Below, piece after piece: positions 34,937 through 44,042 of a stretch of DNA of 64,000 bases. Origin of the DNA: Bacterioplanoides pacificum (GTDB lineage Bacteria; Pseudomonadota; Gammaproteobacteria; Pseudomonadales; Oceanobacteraceae). How positions within the stretch are numbered: position 1 is the first letter of the stretch; each line of letters opens with the position of its first letter. The notes beneath the pieces are model-generated. The model was not told the DNA's origin, ran no database searches, and worked only from the letters and a program-made list of their open reading frames with translations. The stretch covers positions 62,001-126,000 of the forward strand of contig NZ_JBHRYB010000005.1 of assembly GCF_042648445.1 (NCBI RefSeq), written 5' to 3'. The translations under genes and the position numbers were made by a program.

Positions 34937-34966
34937 AAAACGGCAACCCGATCAGGTTGCCGTTTT
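34937..34966 (-). terminator. Terminator after sufT
   Basis: 12-bp perfect stem AAAACGGCAACC (34937-34948) / GGTTGCCGTTTT (34955-34966) with a T-run on the minus strand. It separates the purE-sufT operon from the hydroxylase/collar cluster. The 244-bp gap 34761-35004 holds nothing else that I can name. Confidence 0.88.
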
Positions 34967-35004
34967 GATGTGGTAGCCGGATCAGCGTACCCGGCAATTG
35001 GCGG

Positions 35005-35532
35005 TTAAAAGAATAAGCCGGCTTCCAGCTGGGCTTCTTCACTCATCATGTCTTTGCTCCATGGCGGATCAAACACCAGCTCGACTTCGACGTCTGTGAC
35101 ACTAGGTACTTTGGCGACCCGGTATTTCACATCCGAAATCAGCACCGGCCCCATGCCGCATGTTGGTGCGGTTAAGGTCATGCGGATGCTCACTTTGCTG
35201 CCATTGATATCGATACCATAAATCAACCCCAGATCGAGCAGGTTGATCGGAATCTCCGGGTCGAAAATAGTACGCAGTGCCTGTTCTATCTGATCCTGAT
35301 GCACGGCGTCATCGCCACGGTCTTCGAACTGGATCTGTTCCGCTTCCAGCCCCAGTGCCGCAGCATCGGTACCATCAACGCGCATCATATTGCCGTTAAC
35401 CGTGACCGTGTAGTTACCACCTAACGCCTGGTTGATGGTGACAAACGTGCCTGCCGGGATCAGCGCAGGAACACCGGAAGGCACCTGGCGTGCCGGGCAC
35501 TCCTGTTGTGCCACGACCATTCTTTTTTCCAT
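35005..35532 (-). CDS. sufT: Fe-S cluster assembly protein SufT (MIP18/DUF59 family)
   Basis: 175 residues. The C-terminal half is a MIP18 (DUF59) domain: IEQALRTIFDPEIPINLLDLGLIY, then MTLTAPTCGMGPVLISDVK with the reactive Cys, then VELVFDPPWSKDMMSEEA. The N-terminal extension with LIPAGTFVTINQALGGNYTV is typical of SufT. It supports maturation of Fe-S proteins. It ends a minus-strand run purE-purK-DUF2058-sufT with 10-57 bp gaps. No other suf genes are in the window. Confidence 0.9.
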   Translation of the reverse strand: MEKRMVVAQQECPARQVPSGVPALIPAGTFVTINQALGGNYTVTVNGNMMRVDGTDAAALGLEAEQIQFEDRGDDAVHQDQIEQALRTIFDPEIPINLLDLGLIYGIDINGSKVSIRMTLTAPTCGMGPVLISDVKYRVAKVPSVTDVEVELVFDPPWSKDMMSEEAQLEAGLFF

Positions 35533-35552
35533 CAGTTAAGCCTCATCTGTTG

Positions 35553-36098
35553 TTACCACATCAGGTCGTCTGGAATCTGATACGCTGCGTACGGATCGTC
35601 TTCTTCCAGTTCGGCACTCTGGTTTTCTGCGATGTAGATAAAGATTTTTTCGTCGCGCTGACGGATTTTTTCCGTTACCGGCACCGGAATAACCGCGTGG
35701 CTTTTGCCCTGAGCGATAATTGCCAGCTGGCCACGGCTTAACCGGTCCCAGATGGCCTGATCGACGTACAGTTGTTTGATTTTGTTATCACTACCGACAA
35801 ACTGGTATTTGATGTCACCGCGTTCGCTGCTGATCGCATTGGTGTCGATCAGCTGCTTGATCTGGGCCTGAATCGCTTTTTGTTGTGCAGCAGCTTCGCG
35901 CTGCAGATTCAATTCACGATCCTGTTCAGCTTTTTTCTGGCGTGCGGCTTCCGCCTTTTGTTTGGCGACGTCCAGCTCATTGTCCTGGCCGGTGCGTTGC
36001 AGGTGTTCCTGCTTTTTCATCGCCTTGGCGCTTTTTTTGGCTTTCTTTTTATCAACCAGACCGGCTGCTAATAACTGTTCCTGCAGAGATTTTGCCAT
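35553..36098 (-). CDS. DUF2058 family protein (YaiL-like)
   Basis: 181 residues. A Lys/Ala-rich basic N-terminus (KSLQEQLLAAGLVDKKKAKK) leads to a long charged coiled coil (about 30-85, Glu/Gln/Arg-rich) and a compact C-terminal domain (QFVGSDNKIKQLYVDQAIWDRL, HAVIPVPVTEKIRQRDE). This is the DUF2058/YaiL family, which is cytoplasmic, probably nucleic-acid- or ribosome-associated by its charge, and of unknown function. It is 10 bp from purK. Confidence 0.85.
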   Translation of the reverse strand: MAKSLQEQLLAAGLVDKKKAKKSAKAMKKQEHLQRTGQDNELDVAKQKAEAARQKKAEQDRELNLQREAAAQQKAIQAQIKQLIDTNAISSERGDIKYQFVGSDNKIKQLYVDQAIWDRLSRGQLAIIAQGKSHAVIPVPVTEKIRQRDEKIFIYIAENQSAELEEDDPYAAYQIPDDLMW

Positions 36099-36108
36099 GA
36101 TGAACTCC

Positions 36109-37185
36109 TTACGCTTTTGCTTGCCAGATACCGGCGGGCATCACATCGACCAGGGCGTCTATCGTCAGGTCACGTTCTGCCACGCTGTCTGCAACCACGG
36201 TGATATGGCCGAGTTTGCGGGCCGGCCGCGCTTCTTTGCCATACGAGTGACGATAAGCATTGCTCAGGCTGTCTGCTTTGATGGATGAGTCTTCCTCACC
36301 GATCACATTTAACATCGCAACTGCCGGGTAGCTGGCTTCGGTGTTGCCCAGCGGTTTACCACTGATCGCCAGCATATGGTTACGGAACTGGCTGGCTGCG
36401 GCGCCCTCGATCGACCAGTGACCGGAGTTGTGTACCCGTGGTGCCACTTCGTTAGCCACCAGGCCTTGTTCGGTTTCGAACAATTCCAGCGTAATCGTGC
36501 CAACGTAATCCAGGCTGTTGGCCAGATCGCGGATATAGCGTTCGGCGATTTGTGCTTTTTCAGCCGACAGACCGGCTGCCGGGTACAATGAATACCGCAG
36601 AATACCCTCATGATGAACGTTTTCTGTCATCGGCCAGACGTTGATATTACCGTCGCGGTCGCGGCAGGCAATGACGGACGTTTCGCGCAGGAAAGGTACA
36701 AAGGCTTCGGCGATTAACTCACGGTTACCAATGCTGTTCCAGCAGGCTTCAGCGTCTTCTGCCTGGCGTAAGATAAACTGACCTTTGCCATCGTAACCTT
36801 CGGTGGTGGTTTTCATCACAATCGGCAAGCCGAGGGTTTCGATGGCACGCTGTACATCCTGCAGCGAGTTCACCGCACAGAAATCCGCGGTGTCGATGCC
36901 GGCGGCACGCAGGGCGGTTTTTTCCAGTAAACGGTTCTGGAAGGTTTTTAATGCCTCCAGGCCGGGAAATACTTTGCTGGCAACCGGCTCAAGCAATTCG
37001 ACAATAGCAGCCGGGATGTTTTCGGTCTCATAGGAAACGATATCCACCTCAGCCACAAAGGCTTTCAGTTTGTCGTCGGAGTGAGCGCGCAGGTCGTACA
37101 GGGAGATTTCCAGGTCGTGCAGGTCGCTGACGCTGGTTTCTAACATCTGGCCTAACTGGCCGTTTCCTAAGATACCAATTTTCAT
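36109..37185 (-). CDS. purK: N5-carboxyaminoimidazole ribonucleotide synthase PurK
   Basis: 358 residues, ATP-grasp fold. The N-terminal MKIGILGNGQLGQML nucleotide-binding start is diagnostic; further on come GLPIVMKTTTEGYDGKGQF (ATP-binding loop), IAEAFVPFLRETSVIACRD, and NEVAPRVHNSGHWSIEGA. It converts AIR to N5-CAIR with ATP and bicarbonate in purine synthesis, handing the product to PurE encoded 57 bp upstream. Confidence 0.95.
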   Translation of the reverse strand: MKIGILGNGQLGQMLETSVSDLHDLEISLYDLRAHSDDKLKAFVAEVDIVSYETENIPAAIVELLEPVASKVFPGLEALKTFQNRLLEKTALRAAGIDTADFCAVNSLQDVQRAIETLGLPIVMKTTTEGYDGKGQFILRQAEDAEACWNSIGNRELIAEAFVPFLRETSVIACRDRDGNINVWPMTENVHHEGILRYSLYPAAGLSAEKAQIAERYIRDLANSLDYVGTITLELFETEQGLVANEVAPRVHNSGHWSIEGAAASQFRNHMLAISGKPLGNTEASYPAVAMLNVIGEEDSSIKADSLSNAYRHSYGKEARPARKLGHITVVADSVAERDLTIDALVDVMPAGIWQAKA

Positions 37186-37242
37186 CGGGTGTCTCGTTTG
37201 CTGATCTGTTGATAAAACGCTAAATGGGGCCGGACGGGCGGA

Positions 37243-37737
37243 TCAGTCCGCGTTGCGTGGGTCCGGCTGAGCTAACACGGTTTCGGTCTGTTGGTTACGG
37301 AAGGCATCAATACGCGCCAGCAACTCGTTGTCCGAGGTGGCCAGAATCTGGGCCGCCAGCAGACCGGCGTTTTTGGCGCCGGCATCACCGATGGCCAGGG
37401 TGCCGACTGCTACGCCACCCGGCATCTGGGCGATCGACAGTAATGAATCGATACCGTTCAGGGCACGGCTTTTAACCGGTACACCCAATACCGGCAGCGA
37501 GGTTTGTGACGCTGCCATACCCGGCAGGTGAGCCGCACCACCGGCACCGGCAATAATCACCTTAATACCACGACCCTGTGCGCTTTTGGCATAGTCAAAC
37601 AGCAGGTCTGGCGTACGATGGGCCGATACCACTTTTACTTCGTAAGTCACGCCCAGAGTGTCGAGCATATCGGCTGCATGTTGCATGGTTGGCCAGTCGC
37701 TCTTGGAGCCCATAATAATACCGACGGGTGCAGTCAT
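37243..37737 (-). CDS. purE: N5-CAIR mutase PurE
   Basis: 164 residues, class I PurE. The motif IIMGSKSDWPTMQHAAD is followed by VVSAHRTPDLLFDYA, IIAGAGGAAHLPGMAAS and a GVAVGTLAIG segment; the substrate-binding Ser, Asp and His residues are all there. It isomerises N5-CAIR to CAIR. It is first in the purEK operon and shares transcription with the DUF2058 and sufT genes. Confidence 0.95.
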   Translation of the reverse strand: MTAPVGIIMGSKSDWPTMQHAADMLDTLGVTYEVKVVSAHRTPDLLFDYAKSAQGRGIKVIIAGAGGAAHLPGMAASQTSLPVLGVPVKSRALNGIDSLLSIAQMPGGVAVGTLAIGDAGAKNAGLLAAQILATSDNELLARIDAFRNQQTETVLAQPDPRNAD

Positions 37738-37827
37738 AATGACACCTTGTGTAAACAGCTGTGGAAAGGCGCGCAGTCTACCACAAACTGCTGAGCGGCC
37801 GAACCTGGTTGTTCGGGCGGGTTAACA

Positions 37828-37849
37828 GCCCCGGGGCGATGGCCGGGGC
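37828..37849 (-). terminator. GC-rich hairpin between the acyl-CoA synthetase and purE
   Basis: Inverted repeat GCCCCGG (37828-37834) / CCGGGGC (37843-37849) in the 176-bp gap upstream of purE. No T-tract; it may be a weak terminator or mRNA structure. Confidence 0.35.
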
Positions 37850-37913
37850 GTGGAGATAGTACTGTCACCAGGCCGGTGACGAAGGCGCCGGGCGGCACCT
37901 GCGCGGCTGAGGA

Positions 37914-39734
37914 TTACAGTGCAAATTCGCCCTGATTGATCTGCTGTTCGGCCTGATTCTGCAAGGGTTCGTAGCAGGGGGCTTTGCTGGCCAGCACGTA
38001 GACCGGTTCATCGATTTTATCGAGGTGGTAGGCCTCCTGCTTCAGCTCAACTTTGCGGTATTTAAAGGTGCCGGTGACTTCTTCCTGTTCACGGATACGC
38101 AGAAACAGCGGAATGGCATAAGCGGGCAGTTTTTCACGCAGGTGGCGGGTCAGGGCGCCCCAGTTAACCTGCCCGGCACTGTGGTTCAGGGTCAGTGCGG
38201 CCATACCGGCACGGCCATCGGTAAACGGAATTTCGACACCATAGACCACCGCATGTTCGACATCCGGGTATTCCATTAATACCGATTCCACTTCGGTGGT
38301 GGCGACGTTTTCACCTTTCCAGCGGAAAGTGTCGCCTAAGCGGTCGGCGAAAGCGATGTGTTTATAACCCTGATTAAGCACCATATCGCCGGTATTAAAC
38401 CAGCAGTCACCGCTGGCAAATACATCGCGCAGCAGTTTTTTATTGCTGGCTTCTTCGTCGGTATAACCTTCAAATGGCTGTTTGTCGTTAATCTCGGTAA
38501 TCAGCAATCCGGTGCTGCCTTTTTTAACCGGAATCATAAAACCTTTGGCATCACGCTTGGGCTGATCCTCTTCGATATCGTATTCCACTATGTTGTATGG
38601 CAGTGGGCAAAAACCTGCGGTTTTATCCAGATTAAAGGTATTGGTAAATACCAGGTTACACTCGCTGGCGCCGTAAAATTCGTTGATATGATGAATGCCA
38701 AAGCGTTGTTTGAATTCCATCCAGATATCCGGTCGTAAACCGTTACCGATGATGACGCGGATGTTATGTTGCCGGTCTTTATCGCTGGCTGGCTGGTTTA
38801 ATAAATAGCGGCATAATTCACCGATATAACAAAATGAGGTGGCGCCATACTGGCGGACTTCATCCCAGAAACGGCTGACACTGAATTTACGTGAAATAGC
38901 GATACAGCCACCGGCACCTAACACCGCTGCCAGTGAGACGGTTAAGGCATTATTGTGATACAGCGGCAACGACACATATAACACGTCGTCTTTTTTCAGT
39001 TTCATTGATGCCAGGCCCATACCGGCCATGGATTTATGCCAGCGGTAATGGCTCATGACTGACGCTTTGGGTAAGCCTGTGGTGCCGGAGGTGAAAATGT
39101 AATAACACGGCTGATGCATTTTAACCTCGGCGGTGGTGGCCGGGTTATCGCTGGGCTGTTCTGCGCATAACAGTTCCAGATCCTGATAATGGGCCGGTGC
39201 CTGAATATGGCCGCTGTCTCTGACGTAATACAGCTGGGTGGCCAGCCCGACCGGCAGCTGTTGTTCTACCGTTGCCATATTTTCCAGCATTTCTTCACCA
39301 ACCAGCATCAGCTTCGGAGTTACCAGGTTTATGCTGTGTAATAACACGTCGCCGCGCTGGGAGGTATTCATCATGCTGGCAATGGCGCCCAGTTTGACGG
39401 TGGCCAAAACGGCAACCAGTGTTTCCGGGCGGTTTTCCAGTAAAATACCAACGGTATCACCCATACCGACCTGCTGGCTGGCCAGCAGATGGGCCAGCTG
39501 GTTGGCCTGTTGATTTAATTCGGCGTAGGTATAACTCACCGACTGATAACGCACAGCGATATGATCCGGCTGTTTACGGGCGTGTTTCTCCAGTAATAAA
39601 CCAATCGATTTTTTCTTCTCCGGTTTGCTGCTGACTAATGCAGCAACACCTTTTAACGTGGTAGGCAGGTCAGGCAGCTGGCGCAGCAGCTGAGTGGCAA
39701 TATTAGTTAACGAAACTGTTTTCGCGGCAGTCAT
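37914..39734 (-). CDS. Long-chain acyl-CoA synthetase (FATP/FadD6-like)
   Basis: 606 residues. The AMP-binding P-loop is YIFTSGTTGLPKASVMSHYRW, with HINEFYGASECN (A5-like), FNTGDM and FADRLGDTFRWKGENVATTEVE near the C-terminal hinge. The latter is the signature of the fatty-acid transport protein (FATP) branch of very-long/long-chain acyl-CoA ligases. It activates imported fatty acids with ATP and CoA. It lies last in a minus-strand cluster with two acyl-CoA dehydrogenases, giving activation plus the first beta-oxidation step. Confidence 0.9.
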   Translation of the reverse strand: MTAAKTVSLTNIATQLLRQLPDLPTTLKGVAALVSSKPEKKKSIGLLLEKHARKQPDHIAVRYQSVSYTYAELNQQANQLAHLLASQQVGMGDTVGILLENRPETLVAVLATVKLGAIASMMNTSQRGDVLLHSINLVTPKLMLVGEEMLENMATVEQQLPVGLATQLYYVRDSGHIQAPAHYQDLELLCAEQPSDNPATTAEVKMHQPCYYIFTSGTTGLPKASVMSHYRWHKSMAGMGLASMKLKKDDVLYVSLPLYHNNALTVSLAAVLGAGGCIAISRKFSVSRFWDEVRQYGATSFCYIGELCRYLLNQPASDKDRQHNIRVIIGNGLRPDIWMEFKQRFGIHHINEFYGASECNLVFTNTFNLDKTAGFCPLPYNIVEYDIEEDQPKRDAKGFMIPVKKGSTGLLITEINDKQPFEGYTDEEASNKKLLRDVFASGDCWFNTGDMVLNQGYKHIAFADRLGDTFRWKGENVATTEVESVLMEYPDVEHAVVYGVEIPFTDGRAGMAALTLNHSAGQVNWGALTRHLREKLPAYAIPLFLRIREQEEVTGTFKYRKVELKQEAYHLDKIDEPVYVLASKAPCYEPLQNQAEQQINQGEFAL

Positions 39735-39772
39735 GATGAATTCCGGTTATTATTCTGATCGTTGAACGGGTT

Positions 39773-40993
39773 TCATTTAAGTTCGGCTGAGGTTTTATTC
39801 AGCAGGCGGCGGGCAACAATTAACTGTTGAATCTGTTGCGTGCCTTCGAAAATATCGAGGATTTTTGAATCCCGTGCCCACTTCTCCAGCAGCTCATCTT
39901 CACCATACCCCAGACTACCCAATAATTCGACACAGCCCAGGGTGATGGCGTTGGCGGCACGGCCGGCTTTGGCTTTCGCCATGGAGGCTTCTTTTGAGTT
40001 GGGCAGGCCGTTATCGGCCATCCAGGCTGCTTTTAAGGTTAATAGCCGTGCCGCTTCCCAGTCGGCTTCGTAACGATACAGCTGAGCTTCGATCTGGCTG
40101 GCGTTTTTGAAACTGCCCTGATAATCCGCCGCCACTCCCATTTTCTGTAAAATGTCGCGCGCCCGGTCGATGGCGGCTTTCGCCACCCCCACGGCCATAG
40201 CGGCAACTACCGGCCGGGTGTTATCAAAGGTTTGCATGACACCGGCAAAACCTTTTTCGACATTCACTTCCGGTGACCCTAACAAATTAGCGGCGGGCAC
40301 CCGGCAATCACTGAACACAATGGCGGCGGTGTCGGAGGCTTTAATACCCAGTTTTTTCTCCAGCCGTACCACGTCCATCCCCGGGGTGCCTTTTTCCACC
40401 ACAAAGGACTTAATGGCAGCACGACCCAGAGTGCGGTCAACACTGGCCCAGACCACCACGGCATCAGCCCGTTCACCGGAGGTGACGAATATTTTTTCGC
40501 CGTTTAATACATAATGATCACCGTCTTTAACCGCCGTGGTACGTACCGCGGCAGAGTCGGAACCAAACCCGGGTTCGGTGATGGCCATCGCAGCCCATTT
40601 ATGACCGAAGCGTGCCAGTTGTTCGTCATTGGCAACGGCGGCAATGGCTGCATTGCCCAGACCCTGGCGTGGCAGAGTCAGGGATAAACCGACGTCGCCC
40701 CAGCATAATTCCTGTAAACCGAGCACGGTCGACATATTGGTACCGTTCTGGATGCCGTCGGATTTTTTTGCGTCCTGCTTTAATTTACCGGCGCCTGCTC
40801 CTTCACCAACCCCGGTTTCTGCCACCGCGTCGTTCATGCCATCCATAATGGCGGCCAGCATGTCCAGCTCAACCGGGTAGGCGTGTTCGTTAGCATCGTA
40901 TTTGCGCGATACCGGACGGAACACATTTTCCGCCACCTGACGGGCCTGGTTTACCAGCGGTCTGAATTTTTTCGGGACTTCTAAATTAATCAT
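39773..40993 (-). CDS. Acyl-CoA dehydrogenase, 406 aa
   Basis: An FAD enzyme of normal length. FAD/substrate-binding motifs are MAITEPGFGSDSAAV and NGEKIFVTSGERADAVVVWA; the middle linker is DNTRPVVAAMAVGVAKAAID; and the catalytic Glu is in ILDIFEGTQQIQQLIVARRLL. It introduces the alpha-beta double bond into acyl-CoA. The gene sits 18 bp downstream of a second acyl-CoA dehydrogenase and 38 bp before the acyl-CoA synthetase, so the three act in one pathway. Confidence 0.92.
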   Translation of the reverse strand: MINLEVPKKFRPLVNQARQVAENVFRPVSRKYDANEHAYPVELDMLAAIMDGMNDAVAETGVGEGAGAGKLKQDAKKSDGIQNGTNMSTVLGLQELCWGDVGLSLTLPRQGLGNAAIAAVANDEQLARFGHKWAAMAITEPGFGSDSAAVRTTAVKDGDHYVLNGEKIFVTSGERADAVVVWASVDRTLGRAAIKSFVVEKGTPGMDVVRLEKKLGIKASDTAAIVFSDCRVPAANLLGSPEVNVEKGFAGVMQTFDNTRPVVAAMAVGVAKAAIDRARDILQKMGVAADYQGSFKNASQIEAQLYRYEADWEAARLLTLKAAWMADNGLPNSKEASMAKAKAGRAANAITLGCVELLGSLGYGEDELLEKWARDSKILDIFEGTQQIQQLIVARRLLNKTSAELK

Positions 40994-41011
40994 TTTTATT
41001 TTCTCCGCCGG

Positions 41012-42352
41012 TTATAAATGTAAGCCACTGTTTACACATGCCAGTACCCGTAAATCACGATACCAGCGCTCAGCCGGGTGTTCTTTGGTAAAGCCATGAC
41101 CACCTAATAACTGCACGGCGTCGGTACCGATTTTCATCGCTTTTTCCGCACATAAGGTGTGTGCCAGGAAGGCTTCGCGGTGGAACGCTTTACCTTCTTC
41201 GGCCAGTGCCGCGGCACGCCAGGTCAGCAGTCGCATGGACTCCAGTTCGATACCGATATCGGCAATAATAAAGGCCACCGACTGACGGTGACTGATCGGC
41301 TCACCAAAGGCTTCACGTTCGTTACAATAAGTGATGACATAATCCAGTGCTGCCTGACAGCATCCGAGTGCCAGTGCGCACCAGTGCAGCTGGCCGAGGT
41401 CGATAAATTCCTGATAATTCAGGCGGCTGCTGTGAAAGTCATCGGCACCGAGGCGGGCATCGGCAGGTAACTGCACATTGTTCAGCTGCAGCTGGCCGGT
41501 TTGTGCTGCACGTAAGCCCATTGCGCCACCGGCCTTAACGCTCAGGCCGGCACTGTTACCCGGCACAATAAAGATCGCCGGTTGTCCTTTAAACTGCGCA
41601 GCGACCAGATATAAATCGGCGCCATCAGCGAATGGCACCAGGGTTTTGCTGCCATTCAGAACATAACCGTGTTTATTTTTTTTGGCTTTACAGCTGAGCT
41701 GTTGTGGTTCAAATAACGGATGAGCTTCCTGTACGGCAATGGCGGCTTTTATCGGGGTTTGTTCCAGGTAGCGTGGCAGATACTGCTTTTTTTGCTCCGC
41801 CGTACCCCAGCGGACGATCGCATTAGCGACGGCGGTGGGGGCCAGAGCGGCATAAGCCAGAGTCATATCACCCCAGGCCAGTTGTTCGGCAATGATGGCG
41901 CTGGTGGTCGGGCTATAACTTTGTGCTGCACCACCCAGTGCTTCCGGAACAGAAAAATAGTTCAGACCGATATCGCCCAGGTTTGTCAGAAAATCAGTCG
42001 GCAGTGTTTTTTCTTCATCCGCGGCTAATGCCAGCTCCCGTAGCACGTCGCTGGCGTACGCCCGCACCGTGTCTTTGATCATTTGTTGTTCGTCACTGAG
42101 GCTCAGATCAAATAACTGATGTTGCTTTTGTGGCGCGGCTAACAGCTTAGTGTTATCGACCGGTTTACGTCCGGCACGACGTTTTAACACCCCGGCGGCG
42201 ACCTTAAACCCGGTGCGGGTCGAGAGGTACGCCATTTTTTCGGCTGACTTGCGCAGTTTGTATTTTTCGGCAAACCGGCTGCCGGCAAATTTGCTGGCCA
42301 GACCGAGGCCAACTCCCTGAATATCTTTTGCCATCTGAAAAACCTTGCTCAA
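41012..42352 (-). CDS. Acyl-CoA dehydrogenase-like protein, 446 aa, without the usual catalytic Glu
   Basis: It has an extra 90-residue basic N-terminus (GLASKFAGSRFAEKYKLRKSA) before the dehydrogenase fold: LSLSDEQQMIKDTVRAYA, AIAVQEAHPLF, then KIGTDAVQLLGGHGFTKEHPAERWYRDLR at the end. The sequence stops at VLACVNSGLHL, exactly where active enzymes have the EGT motif with the catalytic base; no Glu is there and no C-terminal helix follows. It may form a hetero-oligomer with the active 406-aa enzyme encoded next to it. Confidence 0.85.
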   Translation of the reverse strand: MSKVFQMAKDIQGVGLGLASKFAGSRFAEKYKLRKSAEKMAYLSTRTGFKVAAGVLKRRAGRKPVDNTKLLAAPQKQHQLFDLSLSDEQQMIKDTVRAYASDVLRELALAADEEKTLPTDFLTNLGDIGLNYFSVPEALGGAAQSYSPTTSAIIAEQLAWGDMTLAYAALAPTAVANAIVRWGTAEQKKQYLPRYLEQTPIKAAIAVQEAHPLFEPQQLSCKAKKNKHGYVLNGSKTLVPFADGADLYLVAAQFKGQPAIFIVPGNSAGLSVKAGGAMGLRAAQTGQLQLNNVQLPADARLGADDFHSSRLNYQEFIDLGQLHWCALALGCCQAALDYVITYCNEREAFGEPISHRQSVAFIIADIGIELESMRLLTWRAAALAEEGKAFHREAFLAHTLCAEKAMKIGTDAVQLLGGHGFTKEHPAERWYRDLRVLACVNSGLHL

Positions 42353-42478
42353 CTATCGGTAACTGGGCCCGCTTAACAGGCCAGCTTACAGTGTCGCAAG
42401 GCTTGGGAGTGGCCTCATTGGCACAAGAGGCGGAAGGAAATGGCCTGTTTTGTCATCCTTGTTGGTCAGCGGGTGGAG

Positions 42479-43159
42479 TCAGGCCCTGGCGGCTTCCAGG
42501 CAGGCAGAAATGGACTGGCAAACGGCCTGATAGACCGCCAGACCAATGGCCTCTCCGGCCCGGGTGTGTTTGCCGCAATACTCCAGTGCGGTCTGTTGTG
42601 GCTGAGCCGGTGGGCATAATACCGCGTGGCTATCGGTGCCGGTGCCACTGGCATCGCGACCGGAATCACGGCTCTTTAACTGAAAGTCGCGTACGGCGGT
42701 GGTTTTGGCTTCGGTCAGCAGGATCAGTGCTTCGGTCATGGCCGCCGCGGTCAGAGGCTGTGAGCAATGCAGCCAGATATTAATGGTGCCGGGTTCCGGT
42801 CTGGCTGTGACACAAGCCACCGGGTCACCGGGGCGCAACAGATTGCTCAGGCCACAGGTTACCCAGGCATCGGCACTGAAAGAACCGTCCTGTTGCTCAC
42901 GGCTGATGCGGCAATGACGCAGCGATTTCATCGACGCGGCGGTCATCATGCCACACACCTGTTGCAGTCCCAGCTGCCGGGCATAACGTGCCAGTGTTGT
43001 CGCCGGCGCCTCAAACGGCGGTTTGGCGTATTGATCAACCCGCAGGTTCAGTAACGACTGGCATTCCCCCAGGCCGCCATTCAGCACCGCCGAACTCAGT
43101 ACCTGGCGTGGCTGGTCGAAAGATAGGCTGATGTAATCGGAATGATTAATACACTTCAT
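42479..43159 (-). CDS. cbiZ: Adenosylcobinamide amidohydrolase CbiZ
   Basis: I start at ATG 43159 (MKCINHSDYISLSF); the longer frame has no ribosome binding site and an unrelated composition. The 226-residue product has QVLSSAVLNGGLGECQSLLNLRV, MMTAASMKSLRHC, TCGLSNLLRPGD and TINIWLHCSQPL, matching CbiZ. It removes the aminopropanol side chain of adenosylcobinamide to give adenosylcobyric acid during B12 salvage. No other cobalamin genes are nearby. Confidence 0.85.
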   Translation of the reverse strand: MKCINHSDYISLSFDQPRQVLSSAVLNGGLGECQSLLNLRVDQYAKPPFEAPATTLARYARQLGLQQVCGMMTAASMKSLRHCRISREQQDGSFSADAWVTCGLSNLLRPGDPVACVTARPEPGTINIWLHCSQPLTAAAMTEALILLTEAKTTAVRDFQLKSRDSGRDASGTGTDSHAVLCPPAQPQQTALEYCGKHTRAGEAIGLAVYQAVCQSISACLEAARA

Positions 43160-43253
43160 AATGTTTGCGCCGGATTTGGATTCAGGCCGGGCGGCCGGGC
43201 TGGTATGATAGCGGCATTGAAAAAAATTACCGCATCCGTAAACAGGACTCGTT

Positions 43254-44042
43254 ATGCTGACTTTGTTGTCTCCGGCGAAAACGCTGGATTTTGACACACC
43301 ACCCACCACCACACAGTTCAGTGAAGCCGGTTTTCTGCATCACTCGGCAGAGCTGGTGGATGTGCTGAAACCCTATTCACCCGATGAGATTGGTGCGCTG
43401 ATGAAACTCAGCCCGGCGTTATCGGAACTCAACGTGCAGCGTTATCACGACTGGCAGCTGCCGTTTAATAGCGCTAACGCCAAAGTTGCTTTGCTGGCTT
43501 TTAAAGGCGACGTTTATACCGGGCTGGAAGCAGAACAGTTTGATCAGCAACAGCTGGATTTTGCTCAGACGCACTTGCGTATTTTAAGTGGTTTGTACGG
43601 TTTATTACGACCGCTGGATTTAATTCAGCCTTATCGGCTGGAAATGGGCACCAGGCTGGCAAATCCGCGCGGCAAAAACCTGTATGATTTCTGGGGTGAT
43701 ATCATCACTGAAGCGCTGAATGCCGAACTTGAACATCACACCAGCCGGGCCGTTATCAACCTGGCATCGAATGAATATTTTAAGGCCGTGAAACCGAAAC
43801 AACTGCAGGGTGAGTTAATTACCCCGGTGTTTAAGGACGAAAAAAACGGTCAGTATAAAATCGTCAGTTTTTACGCTAAAAAGGCGCGCGGTATGATGGC
43901 AGCTTATATGATCCGGCAGCAGCTGGATCAGCCGCAACAACTGAAACAATTTGATGTCGCCGGGTATCGTTACTGTGAAGAAGATTCCAGTGCTGATACT
44001 TGGGTGTTTAAACGAGCAGAAAAGGATATCCCGAATGGTTAA
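43254..44042 (+). CDS. yaaA: Peroxide stress protein YaaA
   Basis: 262 residues starting MLTLLSPAKTLDF, with AFKGDVYTGLEAEQF, LRILSGLYGLLRPLDLIQPYRLEMGTRL, NLYDFWG, NLASNEYFKAV and VSFYAKKARGMMAAYMI. This is the full-length YaaA (DUF328) family, which binds DNA and limits iron-driven damage during peroxide stress. AGGA lies before the ATG. It overlaps the YajG-like lipoprotein gene by 8 bases. Confidence 0.93.
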   Translation: MLTLLSPAKTLDFDTPPTTTQFSEAGFLHHSAELVDVLKPYSPDEIGALMKLSPALSELNVQRYHDWQLPFNSANAKVALLAFKGDVYTGLEAEQFDQQQLDFAQTHLRILSGLYGLLRPLDLIQPYRLEMGTRLANPRGKNLYDFWGDIITEALNAELEHHTSRAVINLASNEYFKAVKPKQLQGELITPVFKDEKNGQYKIVSFYAKKARGMMAAYMIRQQLDQPQQLKQFDVAGYRYCEEDSSADTWVFKRAEKDIPNG

